64,000 nucleotides of DNA. Origin: Lutibacter sp. A64. Its GTDB lineage: Bacteria; Bacteroidota; Bacteroidia; Flavobacteriales; Flavobacteriaceae. A program made the position numbers and the translations under genes. The DNA lies in the NCBI RefSeq assembly GCF_022429565.1, contig NZ_CP092487.1:274001-338000 (forward strand), given 5' to 3'. The stretch's first letter is position 1, and every line of letters starts with the position of its first letter. Positions 46,736 through 56,041 of this stretch are shown here, piece by piece. Under the pieces are notes generated by a model. That model was given only the letters and a program-made list of their open reading frames with translations. It made no database searches and was not told where the DNA came from.

Positions 46736-48125
46736 ATGAAAAACTGTTAGTTATTGTAATCGCATTGGTATTCGTGTCATGAAATTTAAAAAAAGAAGTG
46801 AAACAACCTAACGTAGTATTTATTTTGACGAATCAATGGAGGGGACAAGATTTAGGCTTTGAAGGGAATGAACAAGTTCAAACACCATCGTTTGATCAAT
46901 TAGCAAAAGAATCTGATGTTTTTTTACCAATGCCATTTCTAATATTCTTGTTTGTGATTCAGCGAGAGTTTCATTAATGACAGGTAAATATCCATTAAGT
47001 CACGGAGTTTTTTATAATGATAAACCAATGCTTACTGAAGAAAATTGTTTAGCAGAGGTATTAAGAAAATGGTTATGAAACAGCTTATATTGGGAAATGG
47101 CATATTAATGAACATGCACTAGGTGTAAGTAATTGTGTTGAGCTTAGCTTTCCTGTACCAAAAGAAAGTCGACAGGGTTTTGATTATTGGAAGGTAAAAG
47201 AGTGTACCCATAAGATTGGTATGTTTTGATGAGAAAGATGAAAAACATAAATAGGAAGGTTATGATGTTATTGCTCAAACAAAGGATGCTATAATGTATA
47301 TGCAAACAAATAAAGAAAACCATTGTGTTGTTCTTATCGTATGGTCCTCCGCAACCATCGTATAATTCAGCTCCAGAAAAATTAGAACTATATAAAAGGA
47401 TATAAACATTAAATTACGACCTAATGTTCCAGAAGCAAAAAAAGCGGTAGCTAAAGAAGCTATTCATGGTTATTATGTACATATATCTGTCTTAGATGAT
47501 TGTATGGGTGAGTTACAGGCTGAAATTAAAAATTAGGTTTAGACGAGAACATCATTTTTATATTTACATTGGATCACGGAGATATGTTGTATTTTCATGC
47601 ACAAACAAAAAAAAACCTTGGGAAGAATCTATTTTTGTTTCTTTTATGGTAAAGTACCCTTCAAAATTTGAAGGAGGAACTGAATTAACAAAAGTATTTT
47701 TATATCCAGATATTATGCCAACATTACTAGGAATGAGTAACCTGCCAATTTGAACAACTGTACAAGGTGTTGATTATAGTGGGCAGTTATTAGGTGCAGG
47801 AAATTTAGATATTGATGGAGCTTTAATCATTTGTCCTGTTCCTTTTTACCAATGGAATTACAAAAAAGGAGGTCGCGAATATAGAGGGATTAGAACTGAA
47901 CAATACACCTATGTTAAAGATTTAAACAGTTCATGGTTACTTCATAATAGTAAAATGCTCCTTTTCAATTAGATAATTTAGTTAACAAAGATGAGTTTAA
48001 AAGCTTACAAGAGGACCTAGAGCAGAAACTACAAAAAAATGTTAGATAAGTGAGAAGATAAATTTTTACCAGGAGAAAAATATATGGAAGCTTAGGGGTA
48101 TCATTGGGGTGGAGTTGATAAATAG
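46736..48125 (+). pseudogene. S1-type sulfatase pseudogene with many lesions
   Basis: Reading through several frames gives an almost complete sulfatase: a signal peptide whose lipobox Cys codon is now TGA, PNVVFILTNQWRGQDLG, TPSFDQLAKES, ILVCDSARVSLMTGKYP, FIFTLDHGDMLYSHAQTK, and a conserved-looking end EAWGYHWGGVDK with TAG in place of one TGG. Frameshifts occur near 46940, 47060 and 47200, and a further stop near 47750. It follows the GH106 by 59 nt and was probably co-transcribed. The active-site motif was CDSAR, also not the canonical C-x-P-S-R. Confidence 0.85.
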
Positions 48126-48753
48126 AAAAAAATAGTAAAGAAAATTTAGATATAAACAAAATATCAAAATTTATTCAAAAAGTATTTTACCCTGTTTTTA
48201 TTTTATCTGTTATACAAGGAAATGTTTTCTTGTGCTAGATAAACTTGATAGCCTATATTTTGGAGCTGGCGAGTTTTTATCTTCAAAATTATAATTTTAG
48301 TGCTTGTCTTTTTTCTTTTTGGTAATTTGAATTCCAGTTTTTTTAAATATACTAATAGAATTAGATTTAATGTTGTAAAAACGGATTATGAAATTTCAAA
48401 ATATCTTATACAGTCGGAGTTATAAAAATGAACAAAATGTTGGCACCAAATAAAAATATTAATTTAAGAGTTGTAAGAAAAAAATAATAAAAATGACGCT
48501 GAAATAAATATACATTTAAGTTACTTTTGTGACGAGAAATTGAGAGTAAATAGTATTTCATTTAAAGATAGAAACTAGAAGATAATTGATAGAGGTTTGG
48601 AAATTAAAATTCAGAATAAAAGTTTAATTGAATTAAAAGAGTTTTAAAACATTTTGTAGGTATATAAAAAATTGCTGTATTTAGACTTAGTCAGTAGACA
48701 GTTGGATATTTACAAAACAATATTACATATTTTTTTAAAAAAATACAGTAAAA
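48126..48753. other. long gene-free stretch with decayed coding sequence
   Basis: No intact gene. Around 48350-48650 short pieces in one sense look like an eroded hypothetical protein (NRIRFNVVKTDYEISKYL and NIHLSYFCDEKLRVNSISF) broken by stops and shifts. No family recognised. Confidence 0.4.
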
Positions 48754-48798
48754 CATGACAGTGCAGGATAATAGAAACAAATAGATAATATAAGTTAG
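48754..48798 (+). promoter_or_regulatory. composite regulon promoter 6 (rhaT)
   Basis: CATGAC-AGTG-CAGGAT (48754-48769), 21 nt, -7 box TAAGTTAG (48791-48798, one mismatch to TAnnTTTG). rhaT starts 33 nt downstream. Confidence 0.75.
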
Positions 48799-48831
48799 CA
48801 AATAAATATAAAAATAATTTAAAATCATTTT

Positions 48832-49884
48832 ATGCAAGCATTATTAGGAGTATTATTTCATTCAATAGGAGGTGTGGCATCAGGTAGTTTTTATATGCCA
48901 TATAATAAAGTAAAAGGTTGGGCATGGGAAACCTTTTGGATGGTTGGAGGTATCATGTCATGGCTTATTTTACCACCGCTAGCAGCTTGGTTAACAATAC
49001 CAGATTTCACAACTGTTTTAGCAAATAGTTCTAGTGATATTATAAGTGTAACATTTATAATGGGCTTACTTTGGGGAGTTGGAGGTTTAACTTATGGTCT
49101 TGGAGTACGATATTTAGGAATGTCTTTAGGTAATTCTGTTGTTCTTGGTTTTTCAGCTGCTTTTGGAGCATTAGTTCCATCAATCTATTATAACTTTTTT
49201 CCTGAATATGGAAGAACTTCTTTTACAGATATGTTGGGGAATACAGGAGGGCAATTAGTTCTTTTTGGTGTTTTTGTATGTTTGGCAGGTATTGCGCTTT
49301 CTGGTAAGGCTGGGATGATGAAAGAGAGTGAACTATCTGATGAAGATAAGAAAAAAACGATTGCAGAGTTTGATTTAGTAAAAGGATTAGTGGTAGCAAT
49401 ACTTTCAGGTATTTTAAGTTCTTTTTTCAATTTTGGTATTGAATTAGGGAAGCCTTTAGCAGATGCAGCAATTGAAGGAGGTTCTAATCCGTTATATGCA
49501 AATAACATTACATTTGTGGTGATTCTTTGGGGAGGTCTTTTAACAAACTTTGTTTGGACTACAATTTTAAGCATTAAAAATAAATCTTATAAGGATTTTA
49601 CAAATAAAGCAACACCAATTAAAAACAATCTTTTATTCTCAGCTTTAGCTGGTTCTATATGGTTTTTACAGTTTTTCTTTTATGGTATGGGAGAGAGTAA
49701 ATTAGGTAGTGGTGCTAGTTCTTGGATTTTACATATGTCAACCATTATTTTAACAGCAAATTTTTGGGGTATTTACAGAAAAGAATGGAATGGAGTTGCA
49801 ACAAAAACAAAATGGACTATTACAGCTGGTATTGCAGTAATTCTTTTGTCTGTGGTTTTAGTTGGTATTGGAAATTCGATCTAA
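48832..49884 (+). CDS. rhaT: L-rhamnose:proton symporter
   Basis: Inner-membrane rhamnose importer of the RhaT family, with about ten hydrophobic segments over 350 residues. Recognisable segments: LLGVLFHSIGGVASGSFYMP at the N-terminus, WETFWMVGGIMSWLILPPLA, GLLWGVGGLTYGLGVRYLGM, SGILSSFFNFGIELGKPL, and GSIWFLQFFFYGMGESKLG. It is a single-gene unit between promoter 6 and the terminator at 49912, and supplies cytoplasmic substrate for RhaI. Confidence 0.95.
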   Translation: MQALLGVLFHSIGGVASGSFYMPYNKVKGWAWETFWMVGGIMSWLILPPLAAWLTIPDFTTVLANSSSDIISVTFIMGLLWGVGGLTYGLGVRYLGMSLGNSVVLGFSAAFGALVPSIYYNFFPEYGRTSFTDMLGNTGGQLVLFGVFVCLAGIALSGKAGMMKESELSDEDKKKTIAEFDLVKGLVVAILSGILSSFFNFGIELGKPLADAAIEGGSNPLYANNITFVVILWGGLLTNFVWTTILSIKNKSYKDFTNKATPIKNNLLFSALAGSIWFLQFFFYGMGESKLGSGASSWILHMSTIILTANFWGIYRKEWNGVATKTKWTITAGIAVILLSVVLVGIGNSI

Positions 49885-49911
49885 AAAGTAAATTAAAATA
49901 TAAGTTTTATC

Positions 49912-49955
49912 AAAACCACTAAAAGTTAGTTAATCTACTTTTAGTGGTTTTTAGA
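49912..49955 (+). terminator. terminator after rhaT
   Basis: A 14-bp perfect stem (49912-49925 with 49938-49951), 12-nt loop, then Ts. Confidence 0.85.
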
Positions 49956-50004
49956 TATAATATTGGGGCTATTTTATTTATAAAGAATAAAAATTTAAGC
50001 GAAG

Positions 50005-50049
50005 CGTAACAGTGCAGGACGGTCTTATTTGAGATTTAATTTAAATTTA
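50005..50049 (+). promoter_or_regulatory. composite regulon promoter 7 (GH39-like operon)
   Basis: CGTAAC-AGTG-CAGGAC (50005-50020), 21 nt, -7 box TAAATTTA (50042-50049). The start codon of the 50074 gene is 24 nt downstream. Confidence 0.72.
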
Positions 50050-50073
50050 TAAAAATTTTAAATTCATAAAATA

Positions 50074-51717
50074 ATGATTAAAAATGAAACGGTTTTGTTA
50101 GCACTTATAGCGATGTTCTCATTTTTTGTGAGTTGTTCTGATGATGCAAATGAAATTGACGAACCTATAATAGAAGAACCGGAACCAGAAGAACCTATTG
50201 ATCCTAATAAAATTGTAACCATTAATACGGGTGCTGTAGAAGGGGTTATGTATAATTTTTGGTCAACAAGACCCATGATTAACCAAACACGTTTTAATAG
50301 TAGTGGATTTACAGATGGGTTAGAAAGCATAAAGCCGTATGTGAAAAGCTATAATCTGGTGAGAATGATGGGAGGTAGATTAGACAATAAAAATACTTTT
50401 TACAAGGGTGTTGATGCTTCAGGTAATATTATTACAGATTTTAGCGGTCTAATAACAAGTATGCGTAATTTTATGCAAACAGGTTTTAAACCCCGAATTG
50501 TTTTAGACAACGTGCCTTGGGAAATGAATGCGGTACAGGAAATTAACAAATACGGGAATACAAACCCTCCAGATGATTATGATATTTGGAGACAATACGT
50601 AAATGCATATGTACAAGTACTTGTAGATGAATTTGGTATGAATGAAGTTAAAACATGGCGTTTTAGAATTGCTACTGAACCTAATTATGCACCAGAACAT
50701 TGGAATGGTACAAAAGAAGATTTCTTTAAGCATTATGATATTACGGTTGATGAAGTATTAAAAGTGATTCCTGAAGCAATTGTTGGTCCAGGTAATTTGC
50801 TTTCAGAAGGAGTTGCAACATTTACAACTGAACTTATTGACCATTGTGCAACAGGTACAAACTATGCCACAGGAGAAATAGGGACTAAAATGGATTTTTT
50901 CTGTATTTCTTATTATGAAAAAATCGATCAAAACACAATTAAATTACCCGAGACAATTGAGCCATATAGAACTAAATTGAATAGTTATTCTCAATTCAGT
51001 GATATACCTTTAGATATTCAAGAATTTGGGGTATTAAGAGATGAAAATGGAAATAGAGGCCTTAGTTTAAGTGATGGAACAGAGTTTGGAGCAAGTTGGT
51101 ATGCAACAATTGCAGCTATGGCTTATGAATATGGAATAACTGAGATATATGATTGGGGTCAAGAAGTTGAAGGGAGTGATTTGCCTGCTGGTCGAAGACA
51201 TGTTACTTCTATGTTTCTAATGATGGAAGGAGGTAATAGATTGCAAAGTCTAAAAAATACTTCAGGTCATAATGGAGTTATTCCTGTTAGTAAAAATGGT
51301 AAAATATATTTGTTAGTGTACAATCACAATACAAGTAGAAACGGTGGTTCCAATAGAACTATATACCCACAAATTGAAGGAGGGTTACTTTCAGGGACTA
51401 ATAAATGGAAAATGAACGAGTGGACAGTAGATAAAAACAACGGTATATTTATGCATGAATTGTATAAAGATTGTAATGCCGCTGGTATAGCAAAAATTTC
51501 CAACGGACGTATCTATGGGAATAGACCTTCAGATTATTTTGAAGCTGGATGGAAAGATGTGTTTAATGCGAACAAGTCTAAATACGAAACATTATCAAAA
51601 CTGCCACAAACAGTTAAGGATTCTATTGTTGAAACAAAAGAAAGTAAAATTACGTTAAAAGTAGATTTAGAACGTCATAGTGTTAAATTGATAGAATTAA
51701 TCCCTAATAATAAATAA
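50074..51717 (+). CDS. GH39-like beta-glycosidase, lipoprotein
   Basis: Lipoprotein (FFVSCSDDAN) with an acidic, Pro-rich linker (EEPEPEEPIDPNK) and a TIM-barrel of clan GH-A. The acid/base is Glu202 in IATEPNYAPEHW and the nucleophile Glu317 in DIQEFGVLRD, the layout of GH39 beta-xylosidase/alpha-iduronidase-type enzymes. The C-terminal ~150 residues form a beta-domain. In ulvan loci GH39 enzymes have been linked to xylose removal, which would fit, but the substrate here is inferred. First gene of a tight five-gene operon (gaps 4-17 nt) ending at 60024. Confidence 0.75.
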   Translation: MIKNETVLLALIAMFSFFVSCSDDANEIDEPIIEEPEPEEPIDPNKIVTINTGAVEGVMYNFWSTRPMINQTRFNSSGFTDGLESIKPYVKSYNLVRMMGGRLDNKNTFYKGVDASGNIITDFSGLITSMRNFMQTGFKPRIVLDNVPWEMNAVQEINKYGNTNPPDDYDIWRQYVNAYVQVLVDEFGMNEVKTWRFRIATEPNYAPEHWNGTKEDFFKHYDITVDEVLKVIPEAIVGPGNLLSEGVATFTTELIDHCATGTNYATGEIGTKMDFFCISYYEKIDQNTIKLPETIEPYRTKLNSYSQFSDIPLDIQEFGVLRDENGNRGLSLSDGTEFGASWYATIAAMAYEYGITEIYDWGQEVEGSDLPAGRRHVTSMFLMMEGGNRLQSLKNTSGHNGVIPVSKNGKIYLLVYNHNTSRNGGSNRTIYPQIEGGLLSGTNKWKMNEWTVDKNNGIFMHELYKDCNAAGIAKISNGRIYGNRPSDYFEAGWKDVFNANKSKYETLSKLPQTVKDSIVETKESKITLKVDLERHSVKLIELIPNNK

Positions 51718-51727
51718 AATAATTTCA

Positions 51728-54613
51728 ATGGTTAAAATGAAAAAAACTGGAAGGTTAAAGGTTAAAATAGGATTCTCAATTATAGCTCTTTTATTACTGA
51801 ATATTTCTTGTGCTATAAATAGCTCAAAAGATCAAACAGATCTTTCGTTTGAAGCATTAACATGTAATTCTCAAAAAAATCCAATAGCCATAGAAAGTGA
51901 ACAGCCTCTTTTGTCTTGGGTTGTAAAAGCTGAAGGATATAACCGTGAACAAACAGCTTATCAAGTTTTAGTGGCATCAAACCTCGAAAATTTAAATGAA
52001 GATGATGCTGATATGTGGAACTCAAACAAGGTGAGTAGTTCACAATCTATTCATAATAAATACTTAGGTAGTAAATTACTTTCTACTCAAATTTATTATT
52101 GGAAAGTGAGAATTTGGGATGAAAAAGGAGTGGTTTCTTCTTGGTCTACCGTGAATACTTTTGAAATGGGGTTGTTAGAGGAGGCCAATTGGAATAACGC
52201 AAAATGGATTACGTTAAATAAAGACACTAGAACTTCTGAACACCGTTTTCGTGAATATAAAACAGGTAAAATGGATGAACCTTTAATGGTTGAGAGTTTT
52301 GCTGCAAGTTATTTTAGAAATTCAATGAATGTTGAAAAAGAGGTTGTAAATGCGCAAGCTTATATATGTGGATTAGGTTATTACGAGTTGTATTTGAATG
52401 GTAAAAAAGTAGGTGATCACGTGTTAGATCCTGCACCATCGAATTATGATAAACAAGCGTATTATGTAAAATATGACATTACAAAACAACTAAAGTCAGG
52501 TGAAAATGCGGTTGGAATTATTTTAGGAAATGGTTTTTACGGGCAAGATGTTTCATGGAAAAGAGATCCAGAATCCGAAAGAGATTTAGCTTACGGAGCA
52601 CCCTCTGTTCGTCTTTTGGTGAAGGTCAAATATTCAGACGGATCTGAGAGTGATTTTTATACTAATGATACTTGGAGAGAAACTACAGGCCCAATTGTGT
52701 TTAATAATATATATGGTGGTGATACTTATGATGCACGTTATGAAATAAATGGATGGAACACCGTTGGTTATAATGATGAAAAATGGGGGCAAGCTAAGGA
52801 AGTATCTCCAAAATTGAAGAAGGTAAGCGCGCAGCAAATTCCAGCTATAAAAAAGTTGAAAATTTTAGAGCCTCAAAACGTATTTAAAGGAACAACAGGA
52901 AATTGGATTGTAGATTTTGGTCAAAACATTGCAGGATGGGTGCAAATTCAGGTAGAAGAAAAAGAAGGACAATTGATTGAAATTACCACTACTGAAGCTT
53001 TAACTCAAGATGGGAAAAACATTTATGCGGGTTCAACAGGTGGAGGAGCTAATGGTATGCGTCAAGTTTACAAATATATTTGTAAGGGTGAAGGAGTGGA
53101 AGCTTGGGAACCAAAATTTAGTTACCACGGATTTAGATATGCCGAAATAAAAGGGGTTTCATCTAAACCTGATGCAGCTATGATAAAAGCAGTTTTAGTC
53201 GCTACTGATATTCAGGAAAAAGGAAGCTTTACTTCTTCAGATGCGTTGTTAAATAAAATGCACAGTATAAGTAAATGGACTATTGTTGATAATGTACATG
53301 GTATTCCTGAAGATTGTCCACATCGTGAAAAATGTGGGTGGTTAGGTGATGCGCATGCATTTTGTGAATATGCGCAGTATAATTATGATATGAAAAACTT
53401 CTATAAAAAATTTATGGAAGATATTCGTACGCAAATGCGACCAACAGCAGGTCATAATAATCCTAAAGTTAAATTTCAAGTTCCTACTATGATTGCACCA
53501 GGAAAGCGAACTTCAACCTATGCTAAATTAGATTGGGGTGTAGCAACTATGTACTTACCTTGGTATAATTATTTGTATTATGGTGATGCGGCTATTGTAA
53601 AAGAATATTACCAAGATATGAAAGGCTTAACAGATTTTTATCTTTCTTTCAAGGGTGAAAATGGAATTATACAAGATGGTATGGGAGATTGGTGTCCGCC
53701 AAATTGGGATAGAAGAAGAAATCCAAGTGCCATGGAATGTGACCCAATTATTTCTGCAAATGCCTATTTCTACGATATTTTAGGTATTATGGAGAAATTT
53801 GCAAAAATGAATAATGATACAGCTTATGAAATGCAACTAAAAAAAGAGAAGCAGTCTTTAAAAGATGCTTTTAATAAAGAGTTTTTAACAACTATCTCAA
53901 CAACAAATCACAAATGGTATGGCAGTCAAACAGCAACTGTTATGGCATTGCAGTTTGGAATGGTTCAAGAAGCTGAAAAAGAATCTGTTGTAAATGGTTT
54001 AGCTCATGATATAGTTGAAGTAAAAGGAGGGCATCATGCTACAGGAATACACGGGAACAGATACATTTATACCATTCTTACGAAGTATGGAAAGGGAGAT
54101 TTAGCATATGAAATTTTAACAACACCCGATTTTCCAAGTCAAACCTATGTCATGAATTACGGATTTACAACTTGGCCAGAACGCCAGTTTGAATGGGAGA
54201 AAATGGACGGATTAAGCAACTCTTTAAACCATCCAATGCACAGTGGTTTTGCTGCTTATTTTTTCGAGTCTTTAGGTGGAATTAAAGCTACTTTTAGCGG
54301 TGCTGGTTTTAAAGAATTTATGGTGAATCCTAAATTTCCAAAACAAATTACAAAAACATCAGTTGATGTTCCAACACCTTATGGAATTATTCATAATAGT
54401 TGGGAACAGGAAGATTCCAATTTTTCAATGAATTTAGAAGTACCTTTTAATACAAAAGCACGACTTTATTTAACTCAAAGTGAATTTAAATCTCTAAAAA
54501 TAAATGGTGAAGCGTTTAGTGCTTTTCAAAAAGAAAATAAAAAAGAATGGGATGGTGATAGCTCGGTTATTTTAGGTTCCGGTAGTTATAGTATTAAATA
54601 CATTAAGTTGTAA
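51728..54613 (+). CDS. GH78 alpha-L-rhamnosidase, lipoprotein
   Basis: Fourth GH78 of the window. Lipoprotein signal (LLLNISCAIN). N-terminal domain TAYQVLVASNLENL and YYWKVRIWDEK, sugar-binding domain YICGLGYYELYLNGKK, catalytic barrel with general acid Glu534 in DCPHREKCGWLGD and general base Glu818 in GFTTWPERQFEW, C-terminal beta-domain. It resembles the 20426 protein (same REK-type acid motif) more than the 37958 one (RDER type). ATGs at 51728 and 51737 are both possible starts. 10 nt after the GH39-like gene and 4 nt before the GH5-like gene. Confidence 0.93.
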   Translation: MVKMKKTGRLKVKIGFSIIALLLLNISCAINSSKDQTDLSFEALTCNSQKNPIAIESEQPLLSWVVKAEGYNREQTAYQVLVASNLENLNEDDADMWNSNKVSSSQSIHNKYLGSKLLSTQIYYWKVRIWDEKGVVSSWSTVNTFEMGLLEEANWNNAKWITLNKDTRTSEHRFREYKTGKMDEPLMVESFAASYFRNSMNVEKEVVNAQAYICGLGYYELYLNGKKVGDHVLDPAPSNYDKQAYYVKYDITKQLKSGENAVGIILGNGFYGQDVSWKRDPESERDLAYGAPSVRLLVKVKYSDGSESDFYTNDTWRETTGPIVFNNIYGGDTYDARYEINGWNTVGYNDEKWGQAKEVSPKLKKVSAQQIPAIKKLKILEPQNVFKGTTGNWIVDFGQNIAGWVQIQVEEKEGQLIEITTTEALTQDGKNIYAGSTGGGANGMRQVYKYICKGEGVEAWEPKFSYHGFRYAEIKGVSSKPDAAMIKAVLVATDIQEKGSFTSSDALLNKMHSISKWTIVDNVHGIPEDCPHREKCGWLGDAHAFCEYAQYNYDMKNFYKKFMEDIRTQMRPTAGHNNPKVKFQVPTMIAPGKRTSTYAKLDWGVATMYLPWYNYLYYGDAAIVKEYYQDMKGLTDFYLSFKGENGIIQDGMGDWCPPNWDRRRNPSAMECDPIISANAYFYDILGIMEKFAKMNNDTAYEMQLKKEKQSLKDAFNKEFLTTISTTNHKWYGSQTATVMALQFGMVQEAEKESVVNGLAHDIVEVKGGHHATGIHGNRYIYTILTKYGKGDLAYEILTTPDFPSQTYVMNYGFTTWPERQFEWEKMDGLSNSLNHPMHSGFAAYFFESLGGIKATFSGAGFKEFMVNPKFPKQITKTSVDVPTPYGIIHNSWEQEDSNFSMNLEVPFNTKARLYLTQSEFKSLKINGEAFSAFQKENKKEWDGDSSVILGSGSYSIKYIKL

Positions 54614-54617
54614 ATTT

Positions 54618-56027
54618 ATGAATACATCAAATATGAAAATAAAAGTTGTTTTAGGTATATTTTTATTCACATCTTGTGTTGTTTTTTCTCAAATTAAACA
54701 TGGGTTAAGAGACGACCAAGGCCGTCATATCATACCAAGAGGTTTTGTAGTAAATTCAAACGATGGTAGAGGTGAAGTTTTTTTTAATAGTGATGATTAT
54801 GCCCGAATGGTTAGAATGGGTGCCAATACGCAAGTGGTGCGTTTGGAATTAGGGAAGTTAAGCAATTTTCCTGGTGGTAAATTAGAGCCCAACTATCTGT
54901 TGAAATTAGATACTTTAGTCAATTTAGGTAAAAACTCAGGTATGAAAACTGTTTTTAAAATGACAGTTTATGGAGTTGATAAATTTATTTGGGAAGATTT
55001 TTGGTTGAATAAAAAGCAAGAACATAAAACCTACTTAGAAGCTTGGAGTGTAATTTGGAAAAGATATGCTGAAGATGCCTCCGTATTGGGTTACGATGTA
55101 GTTAATGAGCCAAGAAAATTAACCATGGACATTTCTTATAATGAATTAACAGAAAAATATTTAATACCGTTATATCAAGAAATTATAGATAGAAGTCAAC
55201 AGATTAATCCTAATAAAATGATTCTCTTTCAGTCTATATTTATGAATAAAGGAGAAGGAATTGATAATAACCAATATGCAGAAATAACAGCACCTATTAA
55301 TAGAAAAAATATCATTTTCGCACCGCATATTTATCAAAATAAAAAGGATTTGGTAAAACCTGTTATGGATCGTTTTGATCGAGAGTCTGTAATGTTAAAC
55401 GCTCCAATTTTAATTGGAGAATGGGGATTTCCAACATTTGCAAAAACAGATACTTTAATAAATGGTAAGTTAGGACAGCTAAAATATAGAGAACTATATA
55501 TTAAAACTGCTGAAATTTTTGATAAAATGGGAGTAGGTTCCATTAAAGCTTGGTTTTTAGGAAATAGAAGTATGCAAAATTTTCTACCAGGAGGACCTTC
55601 AACTTGGGCAATTTTTAGCGATAAAAAAGATGCAGGAACTGTTGAACGAAAATATATTACAGATGTTATTGCGAGACCATTTCCTCAAACTATTGCGGGA
55701 GATATTCAGTCTTTTTTATTCAATCATGCTACGCGAACTTTAGATGTAATTATAAAGCCAGATAATTTAAAAGGTGCCTCAAAAATATTTATTGGAGCAA
55801 ATAGACATTATCCAGATGGGTTTTCAATTTTAATAGAAGATGATTTTGTAATGTATTACAATCCTTTAAAAAATGTGGGTCTTGAAACGTATAAATGTCC
55901 AAAAAATGTTGATCCGTCAAATTATATTTGGGATACAAAAAGTCAAAAATTAATCATTTTAAAGTGGCCAGAAAATAAAGAAAATTTAACTATAAAAATT
56001 GTTCCAGGAATTAGGGATTTTAATTAA
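54618..56027 (+). CDS. GH5-like glycoside hydrolase with C-terminal beta-sandwich
   Basis: Exported TIM-barrel glycosidase of clan GH-A, closest to GH5. Signal peptide LFTSCVVFSQ (a Cys in it leaves lipoprotein processing possible). IPRGFVVNSNDG starts the barrel; the acid/base is Glu164 in VVNEPRKL and the nucleophile Glu268 in IGEWGFPTF. The last ~110 residues form a beta-sandwich like that behind endoglycoceramidase-type GH5 enzymes. It may be an endo- or exo-beta-glycosidase; no family member with this context is known to me. The internal ATG at 54633 is an alternative start. Confidence 0.78.
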   Translation: MNTSNMKIKVVLGIFLFTSCVVFSQIKHGLRDDQGRHIIPRGFVVNSNDGRGEVFFNSDDYARMVRMGANTQVVRLELGKLSNFPGGKLEPNYLLKLDTLVNLGKNSGMKTVFKMTVYGVDKFIWEDFWLNKKQEHKTYLEAWSVIWKRYAEDASVLGYDVVNEPRKLTMDISYNELTEKYLIPLYQEIIDRSQQINPNKMILFQSIFMNKGEGIDNNQYAEITAPINRKNIIFAPHIYQNKKDLVKPVMDRFDRESVMLNAPILIGEWGFPTFAKTDTLINGKLGQLKYRELYIKTAEIFDKMGVGSIKAWFLGNRSMQNFLPGGPSTWAIFSDKKDAGTVERKYITDVIARPFPQTIAGDIQSFLFNHATRTLDVIIKPDNLKGASKIFIGANRHYPDGFSILIEDDFVMYYNPLKNVGLETYKCPKNVDPSNYIWDTKSQKLIILKWPENKENLTIKIVPGIRDFN

Positions 56028-56041
56028 ATACAAAGAAAAAA

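Noticed and set aside
49188-49574. 128-codon minus-strand frame inside rhaT
   Set aside because: Shadow of a well-supported transporter gene.
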